Source: Haliclona indistincta (Eukaryota > Porifera > Demospongiae > Haplosclerida > Chalinidae). Taken from it: DNA of 64,000 nt. Positions 1 through 10,196 of this stretch are shown piece after piece; the first letter of the stretch is position 1, and every line of letters begins with the position of its first letter. The position numbers and the translations under genes were made by a program. The stretch lies in contig OZ024789.1 in the NCBI GenBank assembly GCA_964017065.1, positions 11,180,914 through 11,244,913 on the forward strand. Direction: 5' to 3'. The notes beneath the pieces were generated by a model that saw nothing but the letters and a program-made list of their open reading frames with translations, was not told the origin of the DNA and did not search any database.

Positions 1-844
1 GATCGATCGCAGCATCGCACCAGCACTTCACCTAGGCCTATTTATACATGTTAGCTGTTAGTGCAGCAATTGCTATGCTGGTCAATGGTGTTCTTTGTGT
101 TTCTCACTCATCTGCAAAGATGTAGAGAAGCGGAGCTGAAGGTGATACCTGTATTTACCATGCTTGATGAGAACCTTCAGCGTTTGATAGAACTTTCCAT
201 GGCTGCTACAGTAGCAGAGCAAGCTGCATGGCTGCCGTGCGCGCGTATTATTACTTCCAAATGATGTCATTATTAATAGTCTATGAATATTAATTAGTAT
301 CGAGCATAACGATATACTGCTTATAACGATAGAATCACCGAAAATCAAAGACCCACGCTATAACCGATACGTACTGTACCATGAACACACGTCAATATGC
401 TGAACACCAGCGCTCAGTGAATACTAGCTGTTATTCTCGAGAGAATGCGATCACTACACTGTTGCTACAAGAATGTCATGTCTGCTTCAATGGCTCAAGA
501 TCCCTCCAGCAACTACAGTAGCACCATTTCAAAGTTATTATTTGTGTGGGTGTGGCTTTACTGTATTCCTAATTTCTTAATAATTTTTGCGTTTTTGAGC
601 AAATCCGCAATAGCAAATATTTGTACCCACAAAAATTAGTTGCTCTAAGGTACTCACTGGATTATGCTGTAGAACTAAAGGCAACACACAAAATCTAGTG
701 ACATTTAATAAGTAATTTTATTGATCCCATCCAAAATCCATACAGTGGTTTATTTTTAAAAGTTTATGATGCTAGTAGCAATAAGCATTGACGACTACAT
801 ATATGGTAGTACATGTATGCAATCATGTTTTGCTGACTACATAG
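1..844. other. No recognisable gene
   Basis: Short open frames only (for example 61-264 and 445-639, +), none with recognisable homology. Upstream exons of the ELYS-like gene should lie on this side, because the first exon I can place already encodes the end of the beta-propeller. I could not identify them here. Confidence 0.4.
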
Positions 845-1200
845 ATACTGGTGCTTTGTCTTCTTGTTCAGTTGATCGCACACTGACTGTGTTCGTGTGG
901 AAGTCCCAGTACGATCCTGCTGCTGCTGGTAGTGGAGTGCAGTCTGAAGGATCAGCTGAGAATCTGTTCATGGCTGTGTTTGATCTGAATCGATGGTACC
1001 ATGCTCAGATGCCGGCCATTGTGAGGTGGAAGCTACAGTCAGGGTGAGAGAGAGAGACTGCATGTAGAGGCTGGGACTAAATTACTATGCTGATTGCTGT
1101 TTTTTTTTTATCTCTTAGGTCCCTATGCTGTCCATTCCTGGCACTGTTCACTCTATCTTCACCGTCACAGATCAACAATACTTTGGTTAGCTCTCTCCCT

Positions 1201-1265
<65 letters not shown>

Positions 1266-2569
1266 TCTCTCTTATCTCTCTCTCTTATCTCTCTCTCTTA
1301 TCTCTCTCTCTCTCTCTCTCTCTCCCTCCCTCCTCTCTCTCTCCATCTTGCTTCCGTCTCTCAGGACGTGGCTGTTAGTCAGTTCTCTCATTTCTTGCTG
1401 GTACCTCCTGTCCCTGAATCTTACTTTCAACCATCCTCTCTCTCATTTGGTGAGCAATGACTCGACGCTGCTTGATATGAGTTTTCATCTGATGATTCCT
1501 GGTTTTATCTCTCAGTTGTTGATGTGCTTTGTCCTTCATCATTGATTAGATACAAATTTACAGGACAGCAACGGCATGTAAGTGACACACACACTATAGT
1601 TGTGTGAGTGGGTGGGTGGGAGTGAGAGTGATTGGGTGGGTGGGTAGGTGAATAAGCGAGTGGGTATGTGAGTAGGTGAGTGGGTGAGTGATTGGGTGGG
1701 TGAATGAGCGAGCGAGTGGGTAAGTGAGTAAGTGGGTGAGTGAGTAGGTGAGCGGGTGGGAGTGTGAGTGATTGGGCGGGTGAGTGAGTGAATCAGTGAG
1801 TTTCTATTTCTAACTCCAGGCACTAAAGGAGGTGACTAGGTTCCACTCGTCCATTATATTAGCTCCTCAGAGACTGTACTCATTCTGTCTTCTTGCTGGA
1901 CTACTTCCCAATGAGCCAGACCAGGGAATGGCTAACCTCACTGTAAGATAGTGTAGATCACTAATCATTCGCTCTCTCTCTCACTCACTCACTCACTCAC
2001 TCACTCACTCACTCACTCACTCACTCACTCACTGATTTTCGATTCTCTTCTAGGCTCAGAAGTCCAGTCTGTTGTCAGCCTGTCTGCAATATGGTCTAAA
2101 GAGTGTGCTCCTTGCTGCCGCAGATGTGGCTACCACACCAGGTCAATACCTCAAACAGAATAATATTTCTGGAGCTCTATTTATGATTTATCTCTCTGTT
2201 GCTTGTGTGGAGCTGTTTCTTGCTCTTTGTGTGCAGGCCAAGATGGCAGCTTATCAATGGTGATCGAGTGGTCGTCACAGCAGCTGGAAGAGCTTCTACT
2301 AGAGAAGAACAGACTAGGTGGGAGATAATGGGTTAATATTATGTATGGATAGAAGACAATGGGTTAATATTAATTATTAGGTTTTCAGTATTACATTCAA
2401 ATCGACTATTTGCTACTTTCTAATGATCACTATCACAAAGCATACACATAGGATTGGTATCTTGCCTCTCTCCCTCCCTCTCCCTCCCTCCCTCCCTCCC
2501 TCCCTCCCTCCCTCCCTCCCTCCCTCCCTCCCTCCCTCCCTCCCTCCCTCCCTCCCTCTCCCTCCCTCT

Positions 2570-2600
<31 letters not shown>

Positions 2601-4080
2601 CAGTCAATGCTCTGTTGTATACTAAGGAAGGTGGTGAGGTCGATAGCTTCACTATATCTCGCTGTCACTGGGTCAAGGAGAGACTCTCCATGCTCTGTCA
2701 GCTAGCTAGCTCCCTCTTGTCATCTCCCTCAAGCGACATTGTCAACAATGACTTGGAAGACGTCTACCAATGTGCTGCCATGCATTCTCAGGTAGAGTTG
2801 CGTAATATCTTAGATGATCTTGTTTAGCTGTTTTGTTTTTTTGTGTTTGTGTGTAGTTGCTTTTAGTGGTTCTCTGGTGTGTCAACGTGTCTCTTCTGCC
2901 TCAAGGAACAGGTTAGACACCTCTCCGTTTTTCCTCTCCCTCTCTCTCTTCCCCTTCTTTCTCGCCCTCCCCTTTCACTCTCTCCCTCCCTCTCTCTCTC
3001 CCTCTCCCTCCTTCCTTCCCCCTCTCCCTCCTTCTCTCTCTCTCTCCCTCTCCCTCTCTTCCTCCCTCTCTTCCTCCCTCTCTGCCTCCCTCCTTCCTTC
3101 CTCCCTCCTTCTCTCCCTCCCTCCCTCCCTCCCTCTCTCCCTCCCTCCCTCTCTCCTTCCCTCCCTCTCTCTCTCCCTCCCTCTCTCCCTCCCTCTCTCC
3201 CTCCCTCCCTCACTCCCTCTCTCTCTCTCTCCCACCCTCTCCCTCCTTCCTTCCTCCTCTCTCTCCTTCTCCCTCCCTCTCCCTCCCTCCCTCTCTCCCT
3301 CCCTCCCTCTCTCCCTCCCTCTCTCCCTCCCTCTCTCCCTCCCTCTCTCCCTCCCTCTCTCTCTCACACCCTCTCCCTCTCTTTCCCTCCCTCCTTCCCT
3401 CCCTCCCCTCGTCATGCACATTTTTTATCTTACCTTCAGGCAGTGTTGTGGATAAGCTCTTGTCTCGTCACAGAGCTGTTCTTGATGAAACTAGGTAAGT
3501 GTGTGTACACTGACCTTGCTTTGCTTTATCCCAACAACTCATAATGTTTGCTTCTCCATAGAGGCAAACTGGCTATTGATTATCTGATGGAGGAGCTTAC
3601 CCAGGTCGATGAGGGCGTGGCTGACCTCGCCTACCCTCCTGAAGACATTACTGTGAGCATAGTGGTACAGTTCACATGGAGCGTAAATATTAATCCTGTG
3701 TGAATAAAACCGATGAATGCCAACTATGGTTCTAGCTCATTATTATGTTTTACACATATATCTCTCTTCCTCTCTCTCTCTCTCTCTCCCCCTCTCTCTC
3801 CCTCTCTCTGTACAGTTTCTACTAGATATATCTGGCTATTCTCCCTCGATCACTCAGCAATGTATTGTATCCTGTGCAATACCAGTTTATATACTACTCT
3901 ATAATGTGTCGTACAATTTATCCTTAGCTGTGACAGATATTGTACGTTCTACTGGAGCTTGAGGAGATCGGTGTGGGCAGAGAGGGATTGCTGGACAGCT
4001 ATGTCATCTCTTTTCAGATTTCAGAGCAGCTAAAGTCATTTTCTAAGCTTCTATGGTGTCTGGATCATCAAGACATTGCG
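845..4080 (+). CDS. ELYS/AHCTF1-like nucleoporin, partial, 13 exons
   Basis: ELYS binds chromatin and recruits the Nup107-160 complex when nuclear pores assemble after mitosis. The first placed exon carries the conserved FDLNRWYHAQMP motif at the end of the beta-propeller. Later exons match the following helical region in order (ALFTL, PPVPESYFQPSSLSF, LLAGLLP, VVLW with LLPQG, then SFSKLLWCLDHQD). Exons with GT-AG borders and compatible phases: about 845-1043 (5' edge uncertain), 1119-1185, 1365-1449, 1516-1577, 1820-1942, 2054-2141, 2237-2317, 2604-2791, 2857-2911, 3440-3494, 3562-3652, 3816-3866, 3937-4080. The last exon ends in phase 0 at a good donor (gttagt), but I find no continuation before the trefoil genes at 5.5 kb. 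The propeller N-terminus and the AT-hook C-terminus are absent. The gene is therefore truncated here or has distant exons. The assignment rests on remembered family motifs, not a search. Confidence 0.8.
1189..1346 (+). repeat. (CT)n microsatellite in ELYS-like intron 2
   Basis: An almost pure CT tract with CCCT and TTATCT interruptions fills the intron between exons 2 and 3 and ends about 20 bases before the acceptor at 1364. The repetitive leucine/serine frames across it are low-complexity artefacts. Confidence 0.95.
1600..1798 (+). repeat. Degenerate GTGA/GTGG tandem repeat in intron 4
   Basis: Repeats of gagtgggtgggtgagtgatt type fill the intron between exons 4 and 5. On the opposite strand they read as threonine/histidine/serine-rich frames without coding value. 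Confidence 0.9.
1970..2032 (+). repeat. (CACT)n microsatellite in intron 5
   Basis: About thirteen head-to-tail CACT units follow a short CT run, just before the acceptor at 2053. Confidence 0.95.
2464..2603 (+). repeat. (CCCT)n then (CT)n tract abutting the intron 7 acceptor
   Basis: A tract of CCCT repeats grades into CT repeats and runs directly into the acceptor AG at 2602-2603, so the microsatellite itself is the polypyrimidine tract of exon 8. Confidence 0.95.
2920..3412 (+). repeat. Long CCCT/CTCT tract in intron 9
   Basis: Nearly 500 bases of almost uninterrupted pyrimidines (CCCT, CTCT and CCTT mixtures) occupy most of the intron between exons 9 and 10. A shorter CT tract (about 3763-3812) lies immediately upstream of exon 12. 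Confidence 0.95.
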
Positions 4081-5501
4081 GTTAGTGATGAGAGATATCG
4101 TGGGCAAACCGCTGTTGTATACCATTATTTTTATAGTCAATATATGTAATAGTCTACCACTCATAAGTAAGTTACATATAACTGCATGTGCGACTTGCGG
4201 TCACGATCGTGTGTATGTACGGATGACTAAGAGTACTAGTTGCTCAAGAGCTGCTTTCTACAGTGAGAGTAAGTTAACGTGGTAGTGAACAGTACTATAG
4301 TTGTAATTATAGTGATTGGAACTGGGTTGGCAGCTATTTGATTCTTTAACTTTGTTACTGTACAATAATCTGTTTGAGTTGAAATTTAAGATCAGATTAT
4401 TTGTTTAGAATGAACACGATTATGATAATGCATGTTCATCGGTCCAATCATCGGTGTTGGTACTAAATGTTTTGATTTTAAGTGTCGTTCATAGTTAGAC
4501 CACGGCTGACTAGTGTTGACTGATCAGGTTGCGTAGCTCTACATCACGAATCTATCACTGTCACTACTCCATGATCGGATTACCTCTTGCTGTTAACATG
4601 CTGTTACTAAGCCTGTTTGTATAGCTACATTCAAAATCCAATTGACATTAATTTTATATCAAGAGTATTGTCACCACACAGCGCAGATTCTGGTTTTTGC
4701 ACAGTGTTGTTTTACTAGTACAATCTGTAATTCTGTATGACTCACAGTCATATTATATTGCTGTTAGTATAGCTAGGCATTACAAGGTGCATCCTGTTGA
4801 TATAGTGCATCAGTTGTTTAGATTTGTGATGGCTTTTAAGGGTGCACGCAACTATTTAATATTCGCGGCGCTGCGCGTTGCTATGGTCAGTGTTTCTGAA
4901 AACTAATGCAGCAGACAGAGCGATATTAGCAGTATAGCTAGTACGTCTGGATAGCTACTCGTATCATGAAATTTAACGGGCTGGCTTGCTCGCAAGAACA
5001 CGGAGAGACACGGTCCATGATCGACGTGTTTATTCATAAAACTCACCAGTGAAGACTTGAATGAGCTCAAGATTCCAGAAATGCAAGTTTCAACAAAGCT
5101 AAAATCTAGTAACAGCGATGTTTCGCTAGCACGCCTAGAAAGCACCGTTTCACGCCCTTTGAGCAGCATGGATTTTCCCGTTTTTCTCAGCCGTGTGGCG
5201 TTTATTTAAAAAAATCGTTCTGTTACGGTATAGCCCATGTGTTGGCGATCGCGTAGAGCTAAAAGATGTCTAGATCCAGCGTGTGATGGCGAAGTTTTAT
5301 GCCAAAATGCGTGTTGGCTAGGACAGCGCCATTGGAATGCTAGCTGAGTATACAGTTGTTATTGGCTGTGGTTTGTCGTGTAAACAGTTGCTATGTCAGC
5401 AACCACACAATAATTATATTCATAGCAGTCTCACTATAAACTGAATTCCTTGCAAGCTCACAGTTTACATTGTAACAGCAAGAATGGCTTAGCTTGCAAT
5501 A
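4081..5501. other. Intergenic, no gene recognised
   Basis: Only short unrelated frames (for example 4697-4906 + and 4903-5169 -). No continuation of the ELYS-like gene was found. The last few tens of bases before 5502 are shared with the region just upstream of the copy at 6925 (agcttgcaataATGGCGAT), marking a duplicated proximal promoter. Confidence 0.5.
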
Positions 5502-5981
5502 ATGGCGATCCAGTTTGGAAAGTATACCATCAAGTCCCATGATGGACAATATCTCAGTGTTAGCTGCATGAATCTGTCAAAACCTTGTTTAGGAGGGATT
5601 GGATCTATTACCTGCTCTAAGGACTGTAAGAGTGAGGAGCAGCACTTCTATATCATACCAGTTGCTGAAAACACCAACATCTACACCATCCAACCAGTTG
5701 CTTGCCCGGGTGTATACCTACGAATGGACGGATCGAGTGTGACCACATTTGCTGGCCTTGGATGTGGCATTGTCAACCTGCAATACGGAGTGTCAGATGA
5801 AGAGAAATTCAAGATAGTATACAACGGAGAGAAAGGGATGTTCTGTTTCGAATCTCTGAAGTATCCCTTTGTTTTTCTGCGTACAGACGTAAGCCAGAAT
5901 CTTGTCAATTGTCAGTATGGTGCGTTCAAGTGGGAGATGTACACGATACGATCTGTGTGTGCTAGTACATCTTCATCGTGA
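5502..5981 (+). CDS. Beta-trefoil-like protein, copy 1 (unit 1, first gene)
   Basis: A 159-residue single-exon protein starting MAIQFGKYTIKS. Three internal modules are visible: YTIKS..GQYLSV (about residues 8-50), IYTIQPV..PGVYLRMDGS to EKFKIVYN (about 60-110), and GMFCFES..PFVFLRTD to VNCQYGAFKWEMYTI (about 112-153). This threefold pattern suggests a beta-trefoil (fascin, ricin-B or actin-crosslinking-like fold), inferred from repeat layout only. There is no signal peptide or membrane segment, so a cytosolic location or non-classical export is likely. The start is fixed by the MAIP N-terminus shared with the paralogues. A likely poly(A) signal (aataaa) lies about 90 bases after the stop. 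Function is unknown; lectin, crosslinker or immune effector are all possible. Confidence 0.8.
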   Translation: MAIQFGKYTIKSHDGQYLSVSCMNLSKPCLGGIGSITCSKDCKSEEQHFYIIPVAENTNIYTIQPVACPGVYLRMDGSSVTTFAGLGCGIVNLQYGVSDEEKFKIVYNGEKGMFCFESLKYPFVFLRTDVSQNLVNCQYGAFKWEMYTIRSVCASTSSS

Positions 5982-6427
5982 AACTAACACATACAGTTGA
6001 CGTTGATAAACACCACATCTGATCTTCATTTTGTTCATGATAAATTTTTACTTCATTCATACAATTTTCTAATAAAAGAAAATATTGTAAAGCTGTGTAG
6101 TAGTTTGAGTCAATTCGGGAAAGGTGTACTTCAGCACTGCCTATGAAGTAGCTATAAGAGTGCTTGCGTGCAAAAAATCTGAACACTCACCTCTGAAGTG
6201 TATTCAGTGGTGTACATGTAGCTGTTATTGATCAATGGCTGCAGTAAAGCATTCTACGAGGTTTGCTACTAAAATTAGTTTAGTTACAGATGTCACGAGT
6301 GACGTTATCTATTCTTCCATTGTTCTGTCACAATGAGATGTGCCCTCAGTGCATCTTTCATTTTAGAACGCACAGTCAGCGTCTACTAGTGTCTTCTCTG
6401 CTTGCTCTACTGCGAATACACTAAGCG

Positions 6428-6925
6428 ATGGCTATCCCTGCAGGCAAGTACACTATCAAGTCAGCCACTGGTCCTTACCTCGGTATGAACGGCAGTGGTA
6501 TAACCGGGCCTTTCTCAAGCGGTGTTGGACGTTTATTCTGTTCCAATGATCCTAATTCTCCTAGCAACCCAGCTCTCCAATTCTACATCACACCAGTTGC
6601 TGAAGACACCAATATCTACACCATCCAATCAGTTGCTTACCCAGGAGTATACCTGCGTATGGATGGATCGGGCTTGACTGGGTATACCGAATCTGGAGGC
6701 GGAGTTGTCAACTGTCAGTTTGGAGCGGCTAGCTATGAGAAGTTCTGGATTGTTTACAATCGCTCTTGGCTCCATTGTTTCTGTAGCTATGGTCTAAAGC
6801 TGATAGTATGTATCCTGTGTTGTTCTTTTTGTGTAGATGTGTACTTGTCTTTGAGTACTTATAAGGTCACAACTAGCATTTTAACAGCTATAGTTGCTGA
6901 GCTTGCCATAGTGAGCTTGCAATAA
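6428..6925 (+). pseudogene. Beta-trefoil-like copy 2, third module lost
   Basis: Modules 1 and 2 are intact and closest to the copy at 8147 (MAIPAGKYTIKSATGPYLGM). Homology ends abruptly after FWIVYN (about residue 113). The remaining 50 or so codons are unrelated hydrophobic and cysteine-rich sequence, so the third module has been deleted or replaced. Its TAA stop overlaps the ATG of the next copy (taATG at 6923-6927), which places the deletion between this gene and its neighbour. It may still yield a two-module protein; I call it broken because the family otherwise keeps three modules. Confidence 0.75.
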
Positions 6926-7410
6926 TGGCGATCCCGTTTGGAAAGTACACCATCAAGTCCCATGATGGTCAATATCTCAGTGTTAGCCGCATGAATCTGT
7001 CAAAACCTTGTTCAGGAGGGATTGGATCTATTACCTGCTCTATTGACTGCAAGAGCGAGGAGCAGCACTTCTACATCATACCAGTTGCTGAAAACACCAA
7101 TATCTACACCATCCAACCAGTTGCTTGCCCGGGAGTATACCTGCGTATGGATGGATTGGGTGTGACCACATTTGATGGCCTAGGAGGCGGTACTGTCAAC
7201 CTGCAATACGGAGTGTCAGATGAAGAGAAATTCAAGATAGTATACAACGGAGAGAAAGGAATGTTCTGTTTCGAATCTCTGAAGTATCCCTTTGTCTTCC
7301 TGCGTACAGACGTACATGTAAGCGAGAATCCCGTCAATTGTCAGTATGGTGCTTTCAAGTGGGAGATGTACACGATACGATCTGTGTGTGCAAGTGCATC
7401 TTCATCGTGA
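6925..7410 (+). CDS. Beta-trefoil-like protein, copy 3 (unit 2, first gene)
   Basis: A 161-residue single-exon protein nearly identical to copy 1, with the same three modules; module 3 reads GMFCFES..PFVFLRTD and ends EMYTIRSV. Compared with copy 1 it has two extra residues (HV) after LRTDV. No signal peptide. The proximal promoter and the 3' flank, including aataaac soon after the stop, are shared with copy 1. This shows that a two-gene unit (copies 1+2) was duplicated in tandem (copies 3+4). Confidence 0.8.
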   Translation: MAIPFGKYTIKSHDGQYLSVSRMNLSKPCSGGIGSITCSIDCKSEEQHFYIIPVAENTNIYTIQPVACPGVYLRMDGLGVTTFDGLGGGTVNLQYGVSDEEKFKIVYNGEKGMFCFESLKYPFVFLRTDVHVSENPVNCQYGAFKWEMYTIRSVCASASSS

Positions 7411-7580
7411 AACTAACACATTCAGTTGACGTTAATAAACAATACAGTTCATATTCCATATCTGATCTTCATTTTGTTCATGATAAATTTTCAACTTTAG
7501 ACACATGTTTTGTTTGAAATCATCTTAAAGCTGTGTAGTATTTCAGCACTGCCTAAGTAGCTATAAGAGTACTCTATGAA

Positions 7581-7853
7581 GTACATGCTTGGTTTCGCAA
7601 TGGAGGCATGATGGAATGTTCACGCTGAATAGTAATGAGAAAAACACGCTATGACGAGGTGACCGCCTACTGTTGGACAGGGTCCACAGATGAATTTCAC
7701 GGGAGTATACAGATATACTGTTAGCTTCGCATACTTTCGCAAAATTCATTTATGGACCCTGTCCAACAGAAGGCAGTCTCCTCATCATAGGCGTTTTTCT
7801 CATTACTATTCAGCGCGAACATTCCATCATACCTCCATCATGAAACCTAGTAC
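7581..7853. mobile_element. Foldback MITE between copies 3 and 4
   Basis: Two inverted arms of about 120 bases (left about 7581-7702, right about 7737-7853) surround a short AT-rich loop. Both outer ends read gtac. The arms share an uninterrupted stretch around atgatggaatgttc and gctgaatagtaatgag, and the block is missing from the equivalent flank of unit 1 (about 6130-6190). No coding capacity. Confidence 0.8.
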
Positions 7854-8146
7854 AAGAGTCTTCGATTAGCTATAAGTGCTAATTTGATTAAAATTGTGAA
7901 CACTCACCTCTAAAGTGGATTCAAGTAGCTCTGTTATTTGATCAATGGCTGCAATATAGCATTCTACGAGGTTTGGTGTTTGTGCTACTAAAATTAGTTT
8001 AGTTGTAGATGTCACGAGTGACGTTATCTATTCTTCCATTGTTCTATCACAATGAGATGTGCCCTCAGTGCATCTTTCATTTTAGTACGCACTGTCAGCG
8101 TCTACTAGTGTCTTCTCCGCTTGCTCTACTGCGAATACACTAAGCA

Positions 8147-8629
8147 ATGGCAATCCCTGCTGGCAAGTATACCATCAAGTCAGCCACTGGCCCTTACCTT
8201 GGTATGAATGGCAGTGGTATAACTAGGGCTTTCTCAAGCGGTGTTGGAAGTTTATTCTGTTCCAATGATCCTAATTCTCCTAGCAACCCAGCTCTCCAAT
8301 TCTACATCACACCAGTAGCTGAAGACACAAATATCTACACCATCCAATCAGTTGCTTACCCGGGAGTATACCTGCGAATGGATGGATCGGGTTTGACTGG
8401 TTATACTGGACCAGGAGGCGGAGTTGTCAACTGTCAGTTTGGAGCGGCTAGCTATGAGAAGTTCCGGATTGTTTACAACGCCGATAAGTATGCTGGTATG
8501 TTCTCGATCGGTTCTCAGGTCTTCTCTTTCGTCTACCTGCGTGTTGACGGAGAAAATAGCGTCATTAACTGTCAGTATGGAGCGTACTCATATGAGGTGT
8601 TCACCATTTCAGCAGTTCCTAGTCAATAA
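8147..8629 (+). CDS. Beta-trefoil-like protein, copy 4 (unit 2, second gene)
   Basis: A 160-residue single-exon protein, the intact version of copy 2 (MAIPAGKYTIKSATGPYLGM). Module 2 carries YPGVYLRMDGSGLTGY and EKFRIVYN; module 3 carries MFSIGSQVFSFVYLRVDG and VINCQYGAYSYEVFTI. No signal peptide. About 180 bases upstream of the ATG are shared with copy 2, including gatgtgccctcagtgcatc, and probably hold the promoter. No TATA box is evident near the start, unlike copies 5-9. Confidence 0.8.
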   Translation: MAIPAGKYTIKSATGPYLGMNGSGITRAFSSGVGSLFCSNDPNSPSNPALQFYITPVAEDTNIYTIQSVAYPGVYLRMDGSGLTGYTGPGGGVVNCQFGAASYEKFRIVYNADKYAGMFSIGSQVFSFVYLRVDGENSVINCQYGAYSYEVFTISAVPSQ

Positions 8630-9122
8630 TGACTGGTAGATCAAGGATGCAACTTTAGCAGTGATAGTTTTCTCACTGCACTAGAGTTTTGTGTTCATCA
8701 ATTTTGTGCTTTATTGTTTGATTTTTGCAATTTGCATAGCTTAGTAGAATATGTACCATTGATGTGTGTTTGGATATCTTTGACTGAACAATTATTGTGT
8801 TCACATCTTGCGATGGCGTATTTGCTTATGGCACTGCATAGAACCTGTTACCATGGGAATCACTGCAGTTTAAGCTAACTTAACTACTATTAATTAATAA
8901 CTAATGATTAATAACTAAGTTTGGTCTAGTTGTTCATCTATTTACTTTATTATTGTTCATAAAAATCGTGAATGGTAGTAATTTTTGCTAGACACTCTCC
9001 ATCCAGTAGACATGGAGAGGGTCAGCTGCATGCTAGTCTATGGTGACCACAAGTTACACTGTGTAAGCTGTCAGTGTTCTTTGTACAGAGGTGTGTCTTG
9101 CTAGTAGAGGACCAGCCTAGCG

Positions 9123-9154
9123 TCTATATAAGGACATTACCCTCTTTCTTTATC
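9123..9154 (+). promoter_or_regulatory. TATA box 30 bases before the copy 5 start codon
   Basis: The sequence tctatataaggacatt ends about 20 bases before ATG 9155. The same arrangement precedes copies 6, 7 and 8. Normal TATA-to-start spacing (25-31 bases) would place transcription initiation almost on the ATG. Confidence 0.65.
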
Positions 9155-9643
9155 ATGGCGATTCCATTCCGCAAGTACACTATCAAATCGTCCACTGGGC
9201 CTTACCTTACTGCTGATGGTAGCAATGTTACTGAGTCTTGTTCAGAAGGCAATGGAGGTATAACTTGCTCTCCAACTTGCCATGCTGAATCCCAGCAGTT
9301 CTACATCATACCAGTTGCTGAAGACTGTAATATCTACACCATCCAATCAGTTGCTCACCCGGGAGTATACCTGCGTATGAATGGATCTGGTGTAACCAGG
9401 TTCAATGGTCCCGGCAGTGGAACTGTCAACCTGCAATATGGAGTATCAGATCTGGAGAAGTTCAGGATTATTTACAATGGAGACAAGTACGCTGGTATGT
9501 TCTCGTTTGAGTCTAAAGTTTTTCCTTTTGTCTACCTGCGTACTGATGGTCAAAAAGGTGTGGTCAACTGCCAGTACGGAGCTCGTGCTTACGAAATGTA
9601 TACTATTGCAGCTGTGCAGACACCGCCAATGCTATTTGACTAG
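9155..9643 (+). CDS. Beta-trefoil-like protein, copy 5 (unit 3, first gene)
   Basis: A 162-residue single-exon protein (MAIPFRKYTIKSSTGPYL) with three clear modules: QQFYIIPVAED closes module 1, VYLRMNGSGV to EKFRIIYN forms module 2, and FVYLRTDGQKG to YEMYTIAAV forms module 3. I chose the MAIP ATG rather than the in-frame ATG at 9074, because the extension reads through the TATA box and all paralogues start at MAIP. No signal peptide. The 3' flank (about 9644-10190) is duplicated after copy 7. Nearly identical to copy 7. Confidence 0.82.
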   Translation: MAIPFRKYTIKSSTGPYLTADGSNVTESCSEGNGGITCSPTCHAESQQFYIIPVAEDCNIYTIQSVAHPGVYLRMNGSGVTRFNGPGSGTVNLQYGVSDLEKFRIIYNGDKYAGMFSFESKVFPFVYLRTDGQKGVVNCQYGARAYEMYTIAAVQTPPMLFD

Positions 9644-10196
9644 CCATTATGGCTCAGCATTACTAGTGACCTTGATATGGGCTGCTTGTACCATTTGCAA
9701 AGTTTTTGATTTATAAAGTATGAGTGACACACTCTCCCACATCTTTCTAATGTCACAGAAAGTTTGTTTATTAGAATAGATAATGGACGAAGCTGTTCCG
9801 CAGAGGTTGTGTAGTTGGATCTCTTGTACTCTGTTCACACTGCGTGTTGGAACCAGTCCGAATCGAACTGTGACACACTTTACAATCAAAGTTCCAACAC
9901 AACTAAAACCTAGCTATGGTTGGGTGCCGCGATGGTGCACTTCAGGTCAGTTATAGCTCATTTCAGTTGCGTTCATACTGTCCAACCTGGCTGGCTTGGT
10001 TCGGTACCAACGTATAGTGTGAACACAGTATAACATGTGTTCTTGAGTCTCTTAGCTAGTCCCTTAATTATCTCAGTAGTGACCTCAGCTTACTAGGTAT
10101 AGATAGACTGTACAAGCTACTTTGTATAGAGGTGTGTCTTGCTAGTGGAGCCCCAGCCTAGCTTCTATATAAGGACATAGTTGAGCCTCATGCATC

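Noticed and set aside
1087..3544. Several long leucine/serine/proline-rich frames on + and arginine/glutamate/glycine-rich frames on -
   Set aside because: They are translations of CT and CCCT microsatellites inside ELYS-like introns; only short ends overlap real exons.
9074..9154. In-frame N-terminal extension of trefoil copies 5 and 7 (upstream ATGs at 9074 and 14974)
   Set aside because: It reads through the TATA box, and every other paralogue starts at MAIP.
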